This document shows positions 34,082 through 42,261 of a stretch of 64,000 nucleotides of DNA, one piece after another (positions within the stretch are counted from its first letter, which is position 1; each line of letters opens with the position of its first letter). Below the pieces are notes generated by a model, which searched no databases, was not told the DNA's origin, and saw only the letters and a program-made list of their open reading frames with translations. The stretch covers positions 1 through 64,000 of the forward strand of contig JAGIBP010000015.1 in the NCBI GenBank assembly GCA_017744285.1. Reading direction: 5' to 3'. The position numbers were made by a program, and so were the translations under genes. Origin of the DNA: Variovorax sp. GTDB lineage: Bacteria > Pseudomonadota > Gammaproteobacteria > Burkholderiales > Burkholderiaceae_C.

Positions 34082-34948
34082 TCAGGGAATCGGTGGATGG
34101 GGGAACTTCATTTCGCCCGGCTCGAGCACGAAGTCGTGCCGCAGCGTCGCGTGGCCTGCGCCTTCGTTCGGTTCGAAGCGGCCGATGAGCCGGCGCGTGA
34201 CGCCGAAGACCGGGTCGCTCTCCAGGTTCTCGTCGTCGTCCGCGAAGACCTGCGTGATCAACACCTTGTGGCCCGGCTTGCTGACCATGAAGTGCAGGTG
34301 CGCCGGCCGGTTGGGGTGCCGCCGCTGGGCCTGCAGCAGTTCGCCGCACGGGCCGTCGGTGGGCACCGGGTAGCCGGCCGGCCGCACGGTGCGGAAGTGG
34401 AAGCGGCCTTCGCTGTCCGTCTTGAAGCGCCCGCGCAGGTTCATGTCTTCCTGCGCATCGTCCTGGTTCTCGTAGAGGCCGACGGGCGACGCCTGCCACA
34501 CATCGACCGTCGCGTCGGCGACCGGCTGGCCGTCGGCGTGGCGCACCGTGCCCGACACCGCGAGCGGCAGGCCGGGCGTCTCGGAGCGCGCGATGCTTTC
34601 GCCGGCCTCGCACACCGGCGCGTTCGCGCGCCAGAAGGGACCGAGCAGCGCCGCGGGCGATTCGCCCTGCGGGTCCTGGTTGTTGAGCAGCGCCACCAGC
34701 GTCGACACGCCCAGCAGGTCGGCGGCCAGCACGACCTCGTTCTTCTTCTCGCCGGTGGCCTGGCCGATCGCGACGATGAAGCCGAGCGCGCGCTCGAACT
34801 CCTCCTCGGTCAGCCGCACTTCCTTCACGAAGGCGTGGAGGTGGCGCGTGAGCGCCTCCATCACGGTGCGCAGGCGCGGGTCGGGCGTGCGGGCCATGGC
34901 CCGGGTGGCCATTTCCAGCACCGAATCGGGGGTGGTGACGATGTTCAT
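34082..34948 (-). CDS. Intradiol ring-cleavage dioxygenase, hydroxyquinol 1,2-dioxygenase type
   Basis: A 288-residue non-haem Fe(III) dioxygenase. The N-terminal helical dimer domain (PDPRLRTVMEALTRHLHAFV) is shared with catechol and hydroxyquinol dioxygenases. The Fe ligands of the family are in place: Tyr in VGLYENQ, Tyr in RPAGYPVPTDGP, His in HPNRPAHLHF and a second His there. RHPNRPAHLHFMVSKPGH resembles hydroxyquinol enzymes most. It is the first gene after the LacI operator, with no Shine-Dalgarno and a leader of about 26 bases. Product would be maleylacetate or a muconate; the exact catechol is unknown. Confidence 0.92.
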   Translation of the reverse strand: MNIVTTPDSVLEMATRAMARTPDPRLRTVMEALTRHLHAFVKEVRLTEEEFERALGFIVAIGQATGEKKNEVVLAADLLGVSTLVALLNNQDPQGESPAALLGPFWRANAPVCEAGESIARSETPGLPLAVSGTVRHADGQPVADATVDVWQASPVGLYENQDDAQEDMNLRGRFKTDSEGRFHFRTVRPAGYPVPTDGPCGELLQAQRRHPNRPAHLHFMVSKPGHKVLITQVFADDDENLESDPVFGVTRRLIGRFEPNEGAGHATLRHDFVLEPGEMKFPHPPIP

Positions 34949-34965
34949 GGTGGGAGGAAGGTGTT

Positions 34966-34979
34966 TGCAAACGTTTGCA
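34966..34979. promoter_or_regulatory. LacI-type operator O1, perfect palindrome
   Basis: TGCAAACGTTTGCA is a perfect 14-base palindrome with the central CG typical of LacI-family operators (consensus AAACGTTT core). It lies 18-31 bases before the start codon of the dioxygenase on the minus strand, overlapping its likely promoter (AATAAT on the minus strand at 34981-34986). A repressor here would block the dioxygenase operon. The second site is exactly 100 bases away centre to centre. Confidence 0.8.
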
Positions 34980-35065
34980 CATTATTCTGGGAGAAGCAGG
35001 CTGCGTAGAATCCGGGTATCCCCTTAGCCCTTCGAAAATCAGGGCCATCGACCCCGGATCTCGAC

Positions 35066-35079
35066 GCCAAACGTTTGCA
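35066..35079. promoter_or_regulatory. LacI-type operator O2, near-perfect copy
   Basis: GCCAAACGTTTGCA has the same AAACGTTT core and right arm as O1, with two mismatches in the outer left arm. It ends 4 bases before the LacI-family gene start, so it fits autorepression. Together with O1 it could support looping (spacing of 100 bases, about 9.5 helical turns). Confidence 0.72.
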
Positions 35080-35083
35080 CCGA

Positions 35084-36106
35084 ATGAACCCGAACTCCTC
35101 CCCTGCGGTCACCATCCGCGACGTCGCCCAGGCCGCTGGCGTGCATGTGTCGACGGTGTCGCGGGCACTCAACCCGGACAAGCGCGGACTCATCAGCGCC
35201 GAAGTCCTGCGCGCGGTGGAGGAGGCGGCCAGGCGGCTGGGCTATCGCCCCAACCGCGCCGCGTCGGCGCTGCGCACCGGGCGCACGCAGACCATCGGCG
35301 TGCTGCTGCCCGACATCACCAACCCGGTGTTCCCGCCGATCCTGCAGGGCATCGAGGCGAGTGCCGCGGCGCGCGGCTTCTTCGTGTTCGTCGCCAACGT
35401 GGCCGACCACGTGCTGGCGCGACCCATCGTCGAGCGCATGCTCGCGCAGCGGGTGGACGGGCTGGTGATGGCCATCGCCACGCGCGACGACCCGCTGGTC
35501 GACTTCATCGCCCGGTCGGGCCTGCATGCGGTGCTCGTGAACCGCGCCGACGAGAGCGGCCGCCTGCCGGCGGTGGTCAGCGACGACCGGCTGGCGATGA
35601 AGCTGGCGGTCGACCACCTCGTGGCCACCGGCCATCGCCGCATCGGGCACCTGGCGGGGCCGCAAAGCGTGCCCACCGGCGTGGGCCGCCGCCAGGGCGT
35701 CGAGCAGGCGCTGCGCGACCGCGGCCTCGCGCTGGCCTGCGTGGCCGAATGCGAGAGCTACAGCCGCGAAGCCGGCCGCGCGGCCATGCGCCGGCTGCTC
35801 GCCGACAACGCGCGGCCCGAGGCGGTCGTGTGCTGCAACGACCTCGTGGCGCTCGGCGCGTATGACGTGCTGGGCGAGCTCGGCATCGAGGTGCCGCGCG
35901 ACATCTCCATCACCGGCCACAACGACATGCCGCTGGTCGACATGGTGAATCCGCCGCTCACCACCATCCGCCTGCCGCACCGCGAGCTCGGCTGGCGCGC
36001 CGCCGAGATGCTGTTCGACGAGATCGAGGGCAAGTCGCTGTCGGCCTCGACCGTGGTGCTGCGGCCCGAGCTCGTGGTGCGCAAGTCGACGCGCCCGGCC
36101 GCCTGA
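35084..36106 (+). CDS. LacI-family transcriptional regulator
   Basis: A 340-residue regulator: LacI helix-turn-helix (VTIRDVAQAAGVHVSTVSRAL at about residues 9-29, hinge near RPNRAASALRTG), then a periplasmic-binding-like effector domain starting TQTIGVLLPDITNPVF. It is divergent from the dioxygenase/SDR/BKACE operon, with operator palindromes between, so it almost surely represses that operon until an intermediate binds. Start: ATG (MNPNSS) with no strong Shine-Dalgarno; a TTG nine bases upstream is possible but sits in the O2 operator. A -10-like TAGAAT lies at 35006-35011. Confidence 0.93.
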   Translation: MNPNSSPAVTIRDVAQAAGVHVSTVSRALNPDKRGLISAEVLRAVEEAARRLGYRPNRAASALRTGRTQTIGVLLPDITNPVFPPILQGIEASAAARGFFVFVANVADHVLARPIVERMLAQRVDGLVMAIATRDDPLVDFIARSGLHAVLVNRADESGRLPAVVSDDRLAMKLAVDHLVATGHRRIGHLAGPQSVPTGVGRRQGVEQALRDRGLALACVAECESYSREAGRAAMRRLLADNARPEAVVCCNDLVALGAYDVLGELGIEVPRDISITGHNDMPLVDMVNPPLTTIRLPHRELGWRAAEMLFDEIEGKSLSASTVVLRPELVVRKSTRPAA

Positions 36107-36997
36107 TCAGCCGCGCCGGTTGACCAGCACGATGCCGAGCGCGACGCCCGTGAGCGCCAGCACCAGCTGCAGCGTGAGCGGCTCCGCGAGCAGCAGCACG
36201 CCGAAGACCAGCGCGCACAGCGGCGTGAGGAAGGTGAACGACGAGATGCGTGTCGCCGGGTAGTGCCGCAGCAGCCACATCCAGGCCAGGTAGCTCGCGA
36301 AGGCGCCGATCGCGGTCTGCAACGCGATCGAGAACCACGCGTAGCCGGAATACGAGAACGACCACGATTCGCCGAGCGCCAGCGACAGCACCGGCGCCGC
36401 CGCCGCGGTGACCGCGATCTGATAGAAGAGCGCCTTCTCGGCGCTGGCCGTGGCGATCCGCGTGGTCCGGATCGCGATGGTCGTCAGCCCCCACAGCACG
36501 CCCCCCGACAGCGCGAGCGCATCGCCGTGGAGCTGGCCCGGGCTGCTGTGGCCCAGGCTTTCGCCGAAGGCCAGCACCACCCCCGCGAACGCGATCGCCA
36601 GGCCGACCCACTGCAGCCCGCGCAGCCGCTCCGAGCGCACGAAGCGCGGCAGCAGCAGGGCGACCACGAAAGGCGAGGTGTAGAGGAACACCGTGAGCCG
36701 CGACGCGCTCGTGCGCTGCAGCCCGAGATAGATGCAGGTGAACTCGCCCGCGAACAGCGCGCCCACCAGCAGGCCGCCGGGCAGGGTGCCGTCGCGCTCG
36801 AACAGCGGCACGCCGCGCCACCGGCACCACAGCCACAGCAGCACGACCGCGCCGCTCATGCGGATCGCCGCCTGCCACATCGGCGGCACTTCGGTGACAG
36901 TGGTCTTGATCAGGATCTGCTGCAGGCCCCAGAACGCGCAGCAGGCGAGGAGGAGGGCGGTGGCGCGGGTGTCGAGTTGGTCCTTGCGTTCGGTCAT
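36107..36997 (-). CDS. EamA/DMT-family transporter
   Basis: A 296-residue inner-membrane protein with ten hydrophobic segments in two EamA repeats (first: LLLACCAFWGLQQILIKTTV; second: ALALSGGVLWGLTTIAIRTT). DMT transporters of this kind export amino acids, metabolites or drugs. Start is the ATG before DQLDTRATALLLA. It stops one base after the LacI gene stop (convergent) and is 48 bases from the BON gene upstream. Substrate unknown. Confidence 0.9.
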   Translation of the reverse strand: MTERKDQLDTRATALLLACCAFWGLQQILIKTTVTEVPPMWQAAIRMSGAVVLLWLWCRWRGVPLFERDGTLPGGLLVGALFAGEFTCIYLGLQRTSASRLTVFLYTSPFVVALLLPRFVRSERLRGLQWVGLAIAFAGVVLAFGESLGHSSPGQLHGDALALSGGVLWGLTTIAIRTTRIATASAEKALFYQIAVTAAAAPVLSLALGESWSFSYSGYAWFSIALQTAIGAFASYLAWMWLLRHYPATRISSFTFLTPLCALVFGVLLLAEPLTLQLVLALTGVALGIVLVNRRG

Positions 36998-37044
36998 GCG
37001 GGGCGTCTTCGTTTCTCGTTCGTCGTTGTTGGAAGGCGGGGCCT

Positions 37045-37551
37045 TCAGGGCGCCGCAAGCGGATAGGACGGCTTGCCCCGCGTGCCGACCATGAGGTCGT
37101 TCACCACGTTCTCCACGTCGGGCACCGCGCGGGCGGCGCGTTCGAGCTGTTCGCCCACGCGCCGCGTCGGCACGCAGCCCTGCAGGTAGATCCAGCGCCG
37201 CTGCACCGTCACCCACACGCTGCTGCGCGCGAGCTGCGGCACGCCGCCGAGCGCCTGCCGCGCGCGCGGCGCGATGGTCTTGTCGTAGCGGTATGCATTG
37301 CTGTCCGCGCAGCGGCCTTCGAGCCAGCAGCTCGTGCCGCGCTCCAGGCGCGCGTGCATCTGCGTGCGGACCTCGGCCTGCGTGTAGAGCGGCCCGAGCG
37401 GCGCCGGGCAGCCGGTCATTCCCGACGACACCTGGAAGAACGGGTCGTCGAAGAAGTTGGTCCGCGCCTCGTCCGCGCCCCGCGCCGGCTGCAAGGCGGT
37501 GCCCGCGACCACGGCCGCCATGAGGCAGTGGGCGCGGGCGCGGGGCTTCAC
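37045..37551 (-). CDS. Exported BON-domain protein
   Basis: A 168-residue protein with an N-terminal signal peptide (VKPRARAHCLMAAVVAGTAL, cleavage after ARGA) and a C-terminal BON domain (about residues 105-160: VTVQRRWIYLQGCVPTRR and RAVPDVENVVNDLMVG), a phospholipid-binding fold of periplasmic stress proteins. The middle has conserved cysteines (TGCPAPL, TSCWLEGRC), possibly a disulfide pair. Start is GTG overlapping the flavin reductase stop (GTGA), so translation is coupled. Role in envelope upkeep is inferred from the domain. Confidence 0.8.
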   Translation of the reverse strand: MKPRARAHCLMAAVVAGTALQPARGADEARTNFFDDPFFQVSSGMTGCPAPLGPLYTQAEVRTQMHARLERGTSCWLEGRCADSNAYRYDKTIAPRARQALGGVPQLARSSVWVTVQRRWIYLQGCVPTRRVGEQLERAARAVPDVENVVNDLMVGTRGKPSYPLAAP

Positions 37552-38057
37552 AGCGGGTGTTCGGTGTAGAAGCGCCCGCCGTGAAAGAGCAGCGGCGACG
37601 CGCCGGGCGAGTGGGTGCAGCGCTCGACCTCGCCCACGAAGATCACGTGGTCGCCTTCGTCGTAGCGGCTGCGGTTGAAGCACTCGAAGCTGGCCGCCGC
37701 GCCCGCCAGCACCGGCGCGCCGCCGACGCCCTCGGTGTAGGCGACCTGGGCCCAGCGGTCGACGTTCTTCGACGCGAAGCGTTCGGCCAGTTCTTTCTGG
37801 CTCGACGAGAGGATGTTGATCGCGTAGTGCGAGCCGGCGCTGAACGCGGCCATCGACGCGGCGCTGCGCGCCAGGCTCCAGAGCACCAGCGGCGGATCCA
37901 GCGACACCGAGTTGAAGGAATTCGCGGTGAGACCGATGAGCGCGCCGCTGGCCGAGCGCGCGGTGACGATGGTCACACCGGTGGCGAACATGCCGAGCGA
38001 TGTGCGGAATTCGTCGGTCGAGAAGGTCGGCGGTTTCGCCTGGGCGGGAGCGGTCAC
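37548..38057 (-). CDS. Flavin reductase family protein (DIM6/NTAB)
   Basis: A 169-residue flavin reductase-like split-barrel protein: FATGVTIVTARSASGALIGLTANSF near residues 23-47, then SLDPPLVLWSLARSAAS, and the C-terminal HVIFVGEVERCTHSPG and GGRFYTEHPL. Such proteins bind FMN and often act as the reductase of a two-component monooxygenase. No monooxygenase gene is adjacent. It is coupled to the downstream BON gene by a GTGA overlap. FMN preference and partner unknown. Confidence 0.92.
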   Translation of the reverse strand: MTAPAQAKPPTFSTDEFRTSLGMFATGVTIVTARSASGALIGLTANSFNSVSLDPPLVLWSLARSAASMAAFSAGSHYAINILSSSQKELAERFASKNVDRWAQVAYTEGVGGAPVLAGAAASFECFNRSRYDEGDHVIFVGEVERCTHSPGASPLLFHGGRFYTEHPL

Positions 38058-38117
38058 GGGGAAGCGGGGGAGTGGAGGGCTATTCTGGCCGATCCCGCGC
38101 GGGCGCGCCCGCCGTGT

Positions 38118-39347
38118 TCAGCCGAAGAACCAGTAGCCGACCGCGATCGCCGCCACGACGCCCGCGAACTCGGCCAGCAGCGCGCAGCCCACCGCATGCC
38201 GCGCGCGCTGGATGCCCACCGCGCCGAAGTACACCGCGAGCACGTAGAAGGTGGTCTCGGTGCTGCCCTGGATGATCGCGGCCACGCGCGCCGGGAAGCT
38301 GTCGACGCCGTGGCTCTTCATGGTCTCGATCAGCATGGCGCGCGCCGCGCTGCCCGAGAAGGGCTTGACCAGCGCGGTCGGCAGCGCGTCGACGAAGCGC
38401 GTGTCCCATCCGGTGCGCGCAACCGCCCATCGGATGCCTTCGAGAGCGAGGTCGAGCGCGCCCGAGGCGCGCAGCGCGCCGATCGCGCAGAGCATCGCCA
38501 CGAGATACGGCAGCAGGTTCTTCGCGACGTCGAAACCTTCCTTGGCACCCTCGACGAAGCATTCGTAGACCTTCACGCGCCTTAGCGCGCCGGCCACGAG
38601 GAACACCACGATCAGCCCGAACAGCGTGAGGTTGCCGAGCAGCGACGAGAGCGAGGCCAGCGCCGCCGAGGAGAGCGTGGCGAGCAGGGCCATGAAGCCG
38701 CCGAGCAGCAGCGCGCCCGGCAGCAGGTAGGCCAGCACCACCGGGTCCCACAGCCGCAGGCGCTGCATGACCGCGACCGAGAGCAGGCCCACCAGGGTCG
38801 AGGCGCTCGTCGCCAGCAGGATCGGCAGGAACACCAGCGTCGGATCGGCCGCGCCCTGCTGCGCGCGGTACATGAAGATCGTGACCGGCAGCAGCGTGAT
38901 CGACGAGGCGTTGAGCACCAGGAACAGGATCTGCGCATTGCTCGCGCTGGTCGTGCTCGGGTTCAGCGTCTGCAGCTCGCGCATGGCCTTGAGGCCGATC
39001 GGCGTGGCCGCGTTGTCCAGCCCCAGCGCGTTGGCCGCGAAGTTCAGCGTGATGAGGCCGAGCGCCGGATGGCCCGGCGGCACCTCGGGCATCAGCCGGC
39101 GAAAGAGCGGCCCCAGCAGCCGCGCGAGCAATGCCACGATGCCCGCCGCCTCGGCGATGCGCAGGAAGCCCAGCCACAGCGTGAGCGTGCCGAAGAGCAG
39201 CACCATCACCTCGACCGACAGCCGGGCCATCGCGAACAGGCCCTCGACGAGGGCCGCGAAGACGCCGGCGTCGCCCCCGATCAGCCAGCGGCCGAAGGCG
39301 GCCAGCGCCGCCGTCAGAAAGAAACCGAGCCACAAGCCGTTGAGCAC
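38118..39347 (-). CDS. SpmA-SpmB fused nucleoside-recognition membrane protein
   Basis: About 409 residues and eight or more membrane segments in two halves: an SpmA-like half (FGTLTLWLGFLRIAEAAGIV, GLITLNFAANALGLDNAATP) and, from about residue 220, an SpmB-like half (VVFLVAGALRRVKVYECFVE and VKPFSGSAARAMLIETMKSH). In Firmicutes SpmA and SpmB are separate spore maturation proteins; in beta-proteobacteria the fusion is a nucleoside-recognition domain protein of unknown job. No in-frame ATG: GTG at 39347 (used here) or TTG at 39371. It is divergent from phoD with only about 30 bases between. Confidence 0.88.
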   Translation of the reverse strand: MLNGLWLGFFLTAALAAFGRWLIGGDAGVFAALVEGLFAMARLSVEVMVLLFGTLTLWLGFLRIAEAAGIVALLARLLGPLFRRLMPEVPPGHPALGLITLNFAANALGLDNAATPIGLKAMRELQTLNPSTTSASNAQILFLVLNASSITLLPVTIFMYRAQQGAADPTLVFLPILLATSASTLVGLLSVAVMQRLRLWDPVVLAYLLPGALLLGGFMALLATLSSAALASLSSLLGNLTLFGLIVVFLVAGALRRVKVYECFVEGAKEGFDVAKNLLPYLVAMLCAIGALRASGALDLALEGIRWAVARTGWDTRFVDALPTALVKPFSGSAARAMLIETMKSHGVDSFPARVAAIIQGSTETTFYVLAVYFGAVGIQRARHAVGCALLAEFAGVVAAIAVGYWFFG

Positions 39348-39379
39348 GCGCCGATCATAGGGGCCCCACAATCGCGGCC

Positions 39380-40924
39380 ATGACGATCACACGCAGGGAG
39401 TTGAACCGTGCCGCGCTCTGGCTGGCGCTCGCGGGCATGGGGGCGCCGTTGCGCGCGCGCACGCAGGAGGCGATGCCCCGCTGGGCATCGAACCCCTTCG
39501 CACTTGGCGTCGCGAGCGGACAGCCGCGGCCGGACAGCGTGGTCCTGTGGACGCGGCTCCTGCCTGCCGACGCGGACGATGCACCGGCGCGCGGCGCGCT
39601 GACCGTCGCGCACGAGATCTTTGCCGACGAACAGCTTCGGCACCCGGTGGCGCGCGGCGAGACGGTCACCGACGCCTCGCGCGCCTTCAGCGTCCATGTG
39701 CGGGCCGAAGGGCTGCAGCCGCAGCGCGACTACTGGTACCGCTTCACCTGCGGCGATGCCGCGAGCCCGGTCGGCCACACGCGCACCGCGCCCGCCGGCG
39801 GCGCCGACGTGCGCCGGCTGCGCTTCGCCCTCGCGTCCTGCCAGCACTACGAACAGGGCTGGTTCGCCGCCCACCGCGAGATCGCCGGGCGCGAGCTGGA
39901 TTTCGTGCTGTTCGTCGGTGACTACATCTACGAGGGCAGCAACCCGGAGCACGCGGTGCGCAGCCACGGCACCCGCACGCCCCACACGCTGGACGCGTAC
40001 CGCGAGCGCCACGCGCTCTACAAGCGCGACGCGGACCTGCGGGCCGCCCACGCCGCGCATCCGTGGATCCTCACCTGGGACGATCACGAGGTCGTGAACG
40101 ACTATGCGGACGACCGCGATCCGGCCTACACCGATCCCGCGCTCTTCCTGCGCCGCCGCGCGGCGGCCTACCGGGCCTACTTCGAGCACATGCCGCTCGC
40201 GCTGCCGCCGCAGGGCGCCTCGATGCGCATCCACGACCGCTTCGCCTGGGGCCGGCTCGCCGAACTCTGGACGCTCGACTGCCGCCAGTACCGCAGCCAT
40301 CACGCCTGCGCCGACCCGGCGCGCGACGCCGGCCGCACGGTGGTGGACTGCGAGGAGCTGCGCGACCCGCAGCGTTCCATGCTCGGGGCGGGGCAGGAGC
40401 GCTGGCTCGCCCAGGGCCTGGCGGAGTCGGCGCGGCCCTGGAAGCTGCTCGGCCAATCCACGCAGATGAGCGCCACCGGCTTCGACACGCCCGAAGGGCG
40501 CAGCGTCTGGACCGACGGCTGGGACGGCTACCCCGAAGCGCGCCGCCGTCTGCTGCAGGGCGCGGCCGATGCCGGCGCGCACAACCTCGTGGTGCTCGGC
40601 GGCGATGTGCACCGGCACGTCGCGGCGGACCTGCGCGTGCGCCCGAACGACCCGCGCTCGCCGGTCGTCGGCAGCGAATTCGTGGGCGGCTCCATCACCT
40701 CGCGCGGCGCCAGCCGGGCCGCGATGGACCGCATGCGCCGCGACAACCCCGACGTGCAGCATGCGCGCGGCGACGAGCGCGGCCATGCCTTCGTCGAGAT
40801 CACGCCGGAGCGCCTGCAGTGCGAGTTCCGCGCGACGCGGCACCCGGTGCAGGCCGAGGCCGCCTTTGCCACGCAGGCCGCCTTCGTCGTCGAGGCGGGC
40901 CGCGCGGGCGTGCAGCGCGCCTGA
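39380..40924 (+). CDS. Secreted alkaline phosphatase D-like phosphodiesterase (PhoD)
   Basis: A 514-residue PhoD-family enzyme with an N-terminal Tat-type signal (TRRELNRAALWLALAGMGAP). The N-terminal Fe3-Ca-like immunoglobulin domain (FALGVASGQPRPDSVVLWTR) is followed by the metal core: VLFVGDYIYEG, WDDHEVVNDYADD and LGGDVHRHVAADL. PhoD hydrolyses phosphomono- and diesters in the periplasm or outside; Tat export fits a folded metalloenzyme. The ATG has no strong ribosome binding site. It is convergent with hmp (3 bases between stops). A Pho box was not seen in the short upstream gap. Confidence 0.92.
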   Translation: MTITRRELNRAALWLALAGMGAPLRARTQEAMPRWASNPFALGVASGQPRPDSVVLWTRLLPADADDAPARGALTVAHEIFADEQLRHPVARGETVTDASRAFSVHVRAEGLQPQRDYWYRFTCGDAASPVGHTRTAPAGGADVRRLRFALASCQHYEQGWFAAHREIAGRELDFVLFVGDYIYEGSNPEHAVRSHGTRTPHTLDAYRERHALYKRDADLRAAHAAHPWILTWDDHEVVNDYADDRDPAYTDPALFLRRRAAAYRAYFEHMPLALPPQGASMRIHDRFAWGRLAELWTLDCRQYRSHHACADPARDAGRTVVDCEELRDPQRSMLGAGQERWLAQGLAESARPWKLLGQSTQMSATGFDTPEGRSVWTDGWDGYPEARRRLLQGAADAGAHNLVVLGGDVHRHVAADLRVRPNDPRSPVVGSEFVGGSITSRGASRAAMDRMRRDNPDVQHARGDERGHAFVEITPERLQCEFRATRHPVQAEAAFATQAAFVVEAGRAGVQRA

Positions 40925-40927
40925 GCC

Positions 40928-42115
40928 TTACTCGAGCGCCGCGGCCGGGCCGAAGAATTCGTAGCGCGCCTGTGCATCCGGCACGCCGAGTACGCGCAGT
41001 GCGCGCTTCACCTGCTGCATGAAGGGCTTCGGCCCGAGGAAGTAGGCGTCCAGTTCGCGCCGGTCGGCGGGCAGCCAGTTCGCGAGCTTGTCGGCGTCGA
41101 TGCGCCCGACGGCGTGCGGTGCCTCCGCCGGGTCGGCGGGGGCTTCCTCGTAGCAGTAGAAGCGCTTCAACTGCGGATGCTTCTGCGCCAGCGCGTCGAT
41201 GGTGCGCTTGAAGGCATGCACGCCGCGCGTGCGCGCGCAGTGGATGAAGTGCACCGGCCGCGAGGTCTCCAGCGCCGCTTCGAGCATCGCGAGCGTCGGC
41301 GTGATGCCGACGCCGCCGCTGATCAGCACCAGCGGGCGGTCGCCCTGGACGAGCGTGAACGCGCCGGCCGGCGGATACAGCTCCAGCGTGCTGCCTTCCT
41401 TCACGTGGTCGTGCAGGTGGTTCGACGCCACGCCGCCGGCCTCGCGCTTGACGCTGATGCGGTAGGTGGCACCGTTCGGCGCCGCCGACAGCGAGTAGTT
41501 GCGGCGGATGTCCCGCCCGTCGACCGACAGGCGCAGGCCGATGTACTGGCCGGGCTGGAAGTCGAGCACCGGCTTGCCGTCGACCGGCGCGAGGTGGAAG
41601 GAGGTGATCTCGTCGCTTTCCGCAACGCGCTGCACGACCTTGAACTCGCGTCCGCCGCGCCAGCCGCCGGGCGCCTGCGCGTTGGCCTCGTAGGCGGCCT
41701 TCTCCGCGCCGATCAGGATGTCGGCGAGCTGCTGGTAGGCGGCGGCCCAGGCGGCGATGACCTCGTCGGTGGCGATCTCCGCGCCCAGCACTTCGCGGAT
41801 CGCGCGCAGCAGGCAGGCGCCGACGATCGGGTAGTGCTCGGGCTGCACCTGCAGCGCGACGTGCTTGTTGACGATCTGCGCGGCGAGGTCGCCCAGCGCC
41901 TCGAGGCGATCGATGTTGCGCGCGTACATGAGCACGCCGTTGGCCAGCGCGCGCGGCTGGTCGCCGCTCGTCTGGTGCGCCTGGTTGAAGAGCGGACGCA
42001 CCTCGGGGTACTCGCCGAGCATCATCCGGTAGAAATGCGTGGTGAGCGCCTCGCCGCCGGTTTCGAGCAGAGGCACGGTGGCGGTGATGATGGACTTCTG
42101 TTGCGTCGTGAGCAT
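40928..42115 (-). CDS. hmp: Flavohaemoglobin, nitric oxide dioxygenase
   Basis: A 395-residue Hmp that converts nitric oxide and oxygen to nitrate. Globin domain (1 to about 140) carries the distal Tyr29 (THFYRMM) and the proximal His in NKHVALQVQPEHY. The FAD domain holds RNYSLSAAPNG, and the NAD domain VLISGGVGITPTLAM and YFLGPKPFMQQVK. The ATG (MLTTQQK) is family-standard. It is divergent from norR. Its own promoter on the minus strand matches a sigma-54 element, so it should be switched on by NorR when nitric oxide is present. Confidence 0.97.
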   Translation of the reverse strand: MLTTQQKSIITATVPLLETGGEALTTHFYRMMLGEYPEVRPLFNQAHQTSGDQPRALANGVLMYARNIDRLEALGDLAAQIVNKHVALQVQPEHYPIVGACLLRAIREVLGAEIATDEVIAAWAAAYQQLADILIGAEKAAYEANAQAPGGWRGGREFKVVQRVAESDEITSFHLAPVDGKPVLDFQPGQYIGLRLSVDGRDIRRNYSLSAAPNGATYRISVKREAGGVASNHLHDHVKEGSTLELYPPAGAFTLVQGDRPLVLISGGVGITPTLAMLEAALETSRPVHFIHCARTRGVHAFKRTIDALAQKHPQLKRFYCYEEAPADPAEAPHAVGRIDADKLANWLPADRRELDAYFLGPKPFMQQVKRALRVLGVPDAQARYEFFGPAAALE

Positions 42116-42158
42116 GGGAACCAATCCTTGGAATGAAAGATGCGGACGCTGATCCCGG

Positions 42159-42174
42159 TGCAAGCGCCGTTCCA
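42159..42174 (-). promoter_or_regulatory. Sigma-54 (-24/-12) promoter of hmp
   Basis: On the minus strand the 16 bases read TGGAACGGCGCTTGCA, against the sigma-54 consensus TGGCACG-N4-TTGCA: GG and GC elements are 10 bases apart and only one consensus base in the -24 box differs. The predicted start is near 42149, giving a leader of about 34 bases to the hmp ATG. NorR-type enhancer sites lie 43-108 bases upstream of it. Confidence 0.85.
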
Positions 42175-42216
42175 GCCCGTCGCGCCATGCGAATCAATGA
42201 CTTGCGTGCGCATAAT

Positions 42217-42227
42217 GTCTTTTTGAC
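42217..42227. promoter_or_regulatory. NorR-binding site 1
   Basis: GT-CTTTTTG-AC matches the NorR core GT-N7-AC and is flanked as TGTC...GACA. First of three sites between hmp and norR, centre 42222. Confidence 0.75.
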
Positions 42228-42241
42228 ACGCGTAGGATGTG

Positions 42242-42252
42242 GTCGTTATGAC
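42242..42252. promoter_or_regulatory. NorR-binding site 2
   Basis: GT-CGTTATG-AC matches GT-N7-AC; the right arm is again TGACA. Centre 42247, 25 bases from site 1. Confidence 0.75.
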
Positions 42253-42261
42253 ATCTGATGT

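Noticed and set aside
39314-40843. 509-codon minus frame across phoD
   Set aside because: Antisense shadow of phoD; Arg/Val/Ala-rich without domain motifs.
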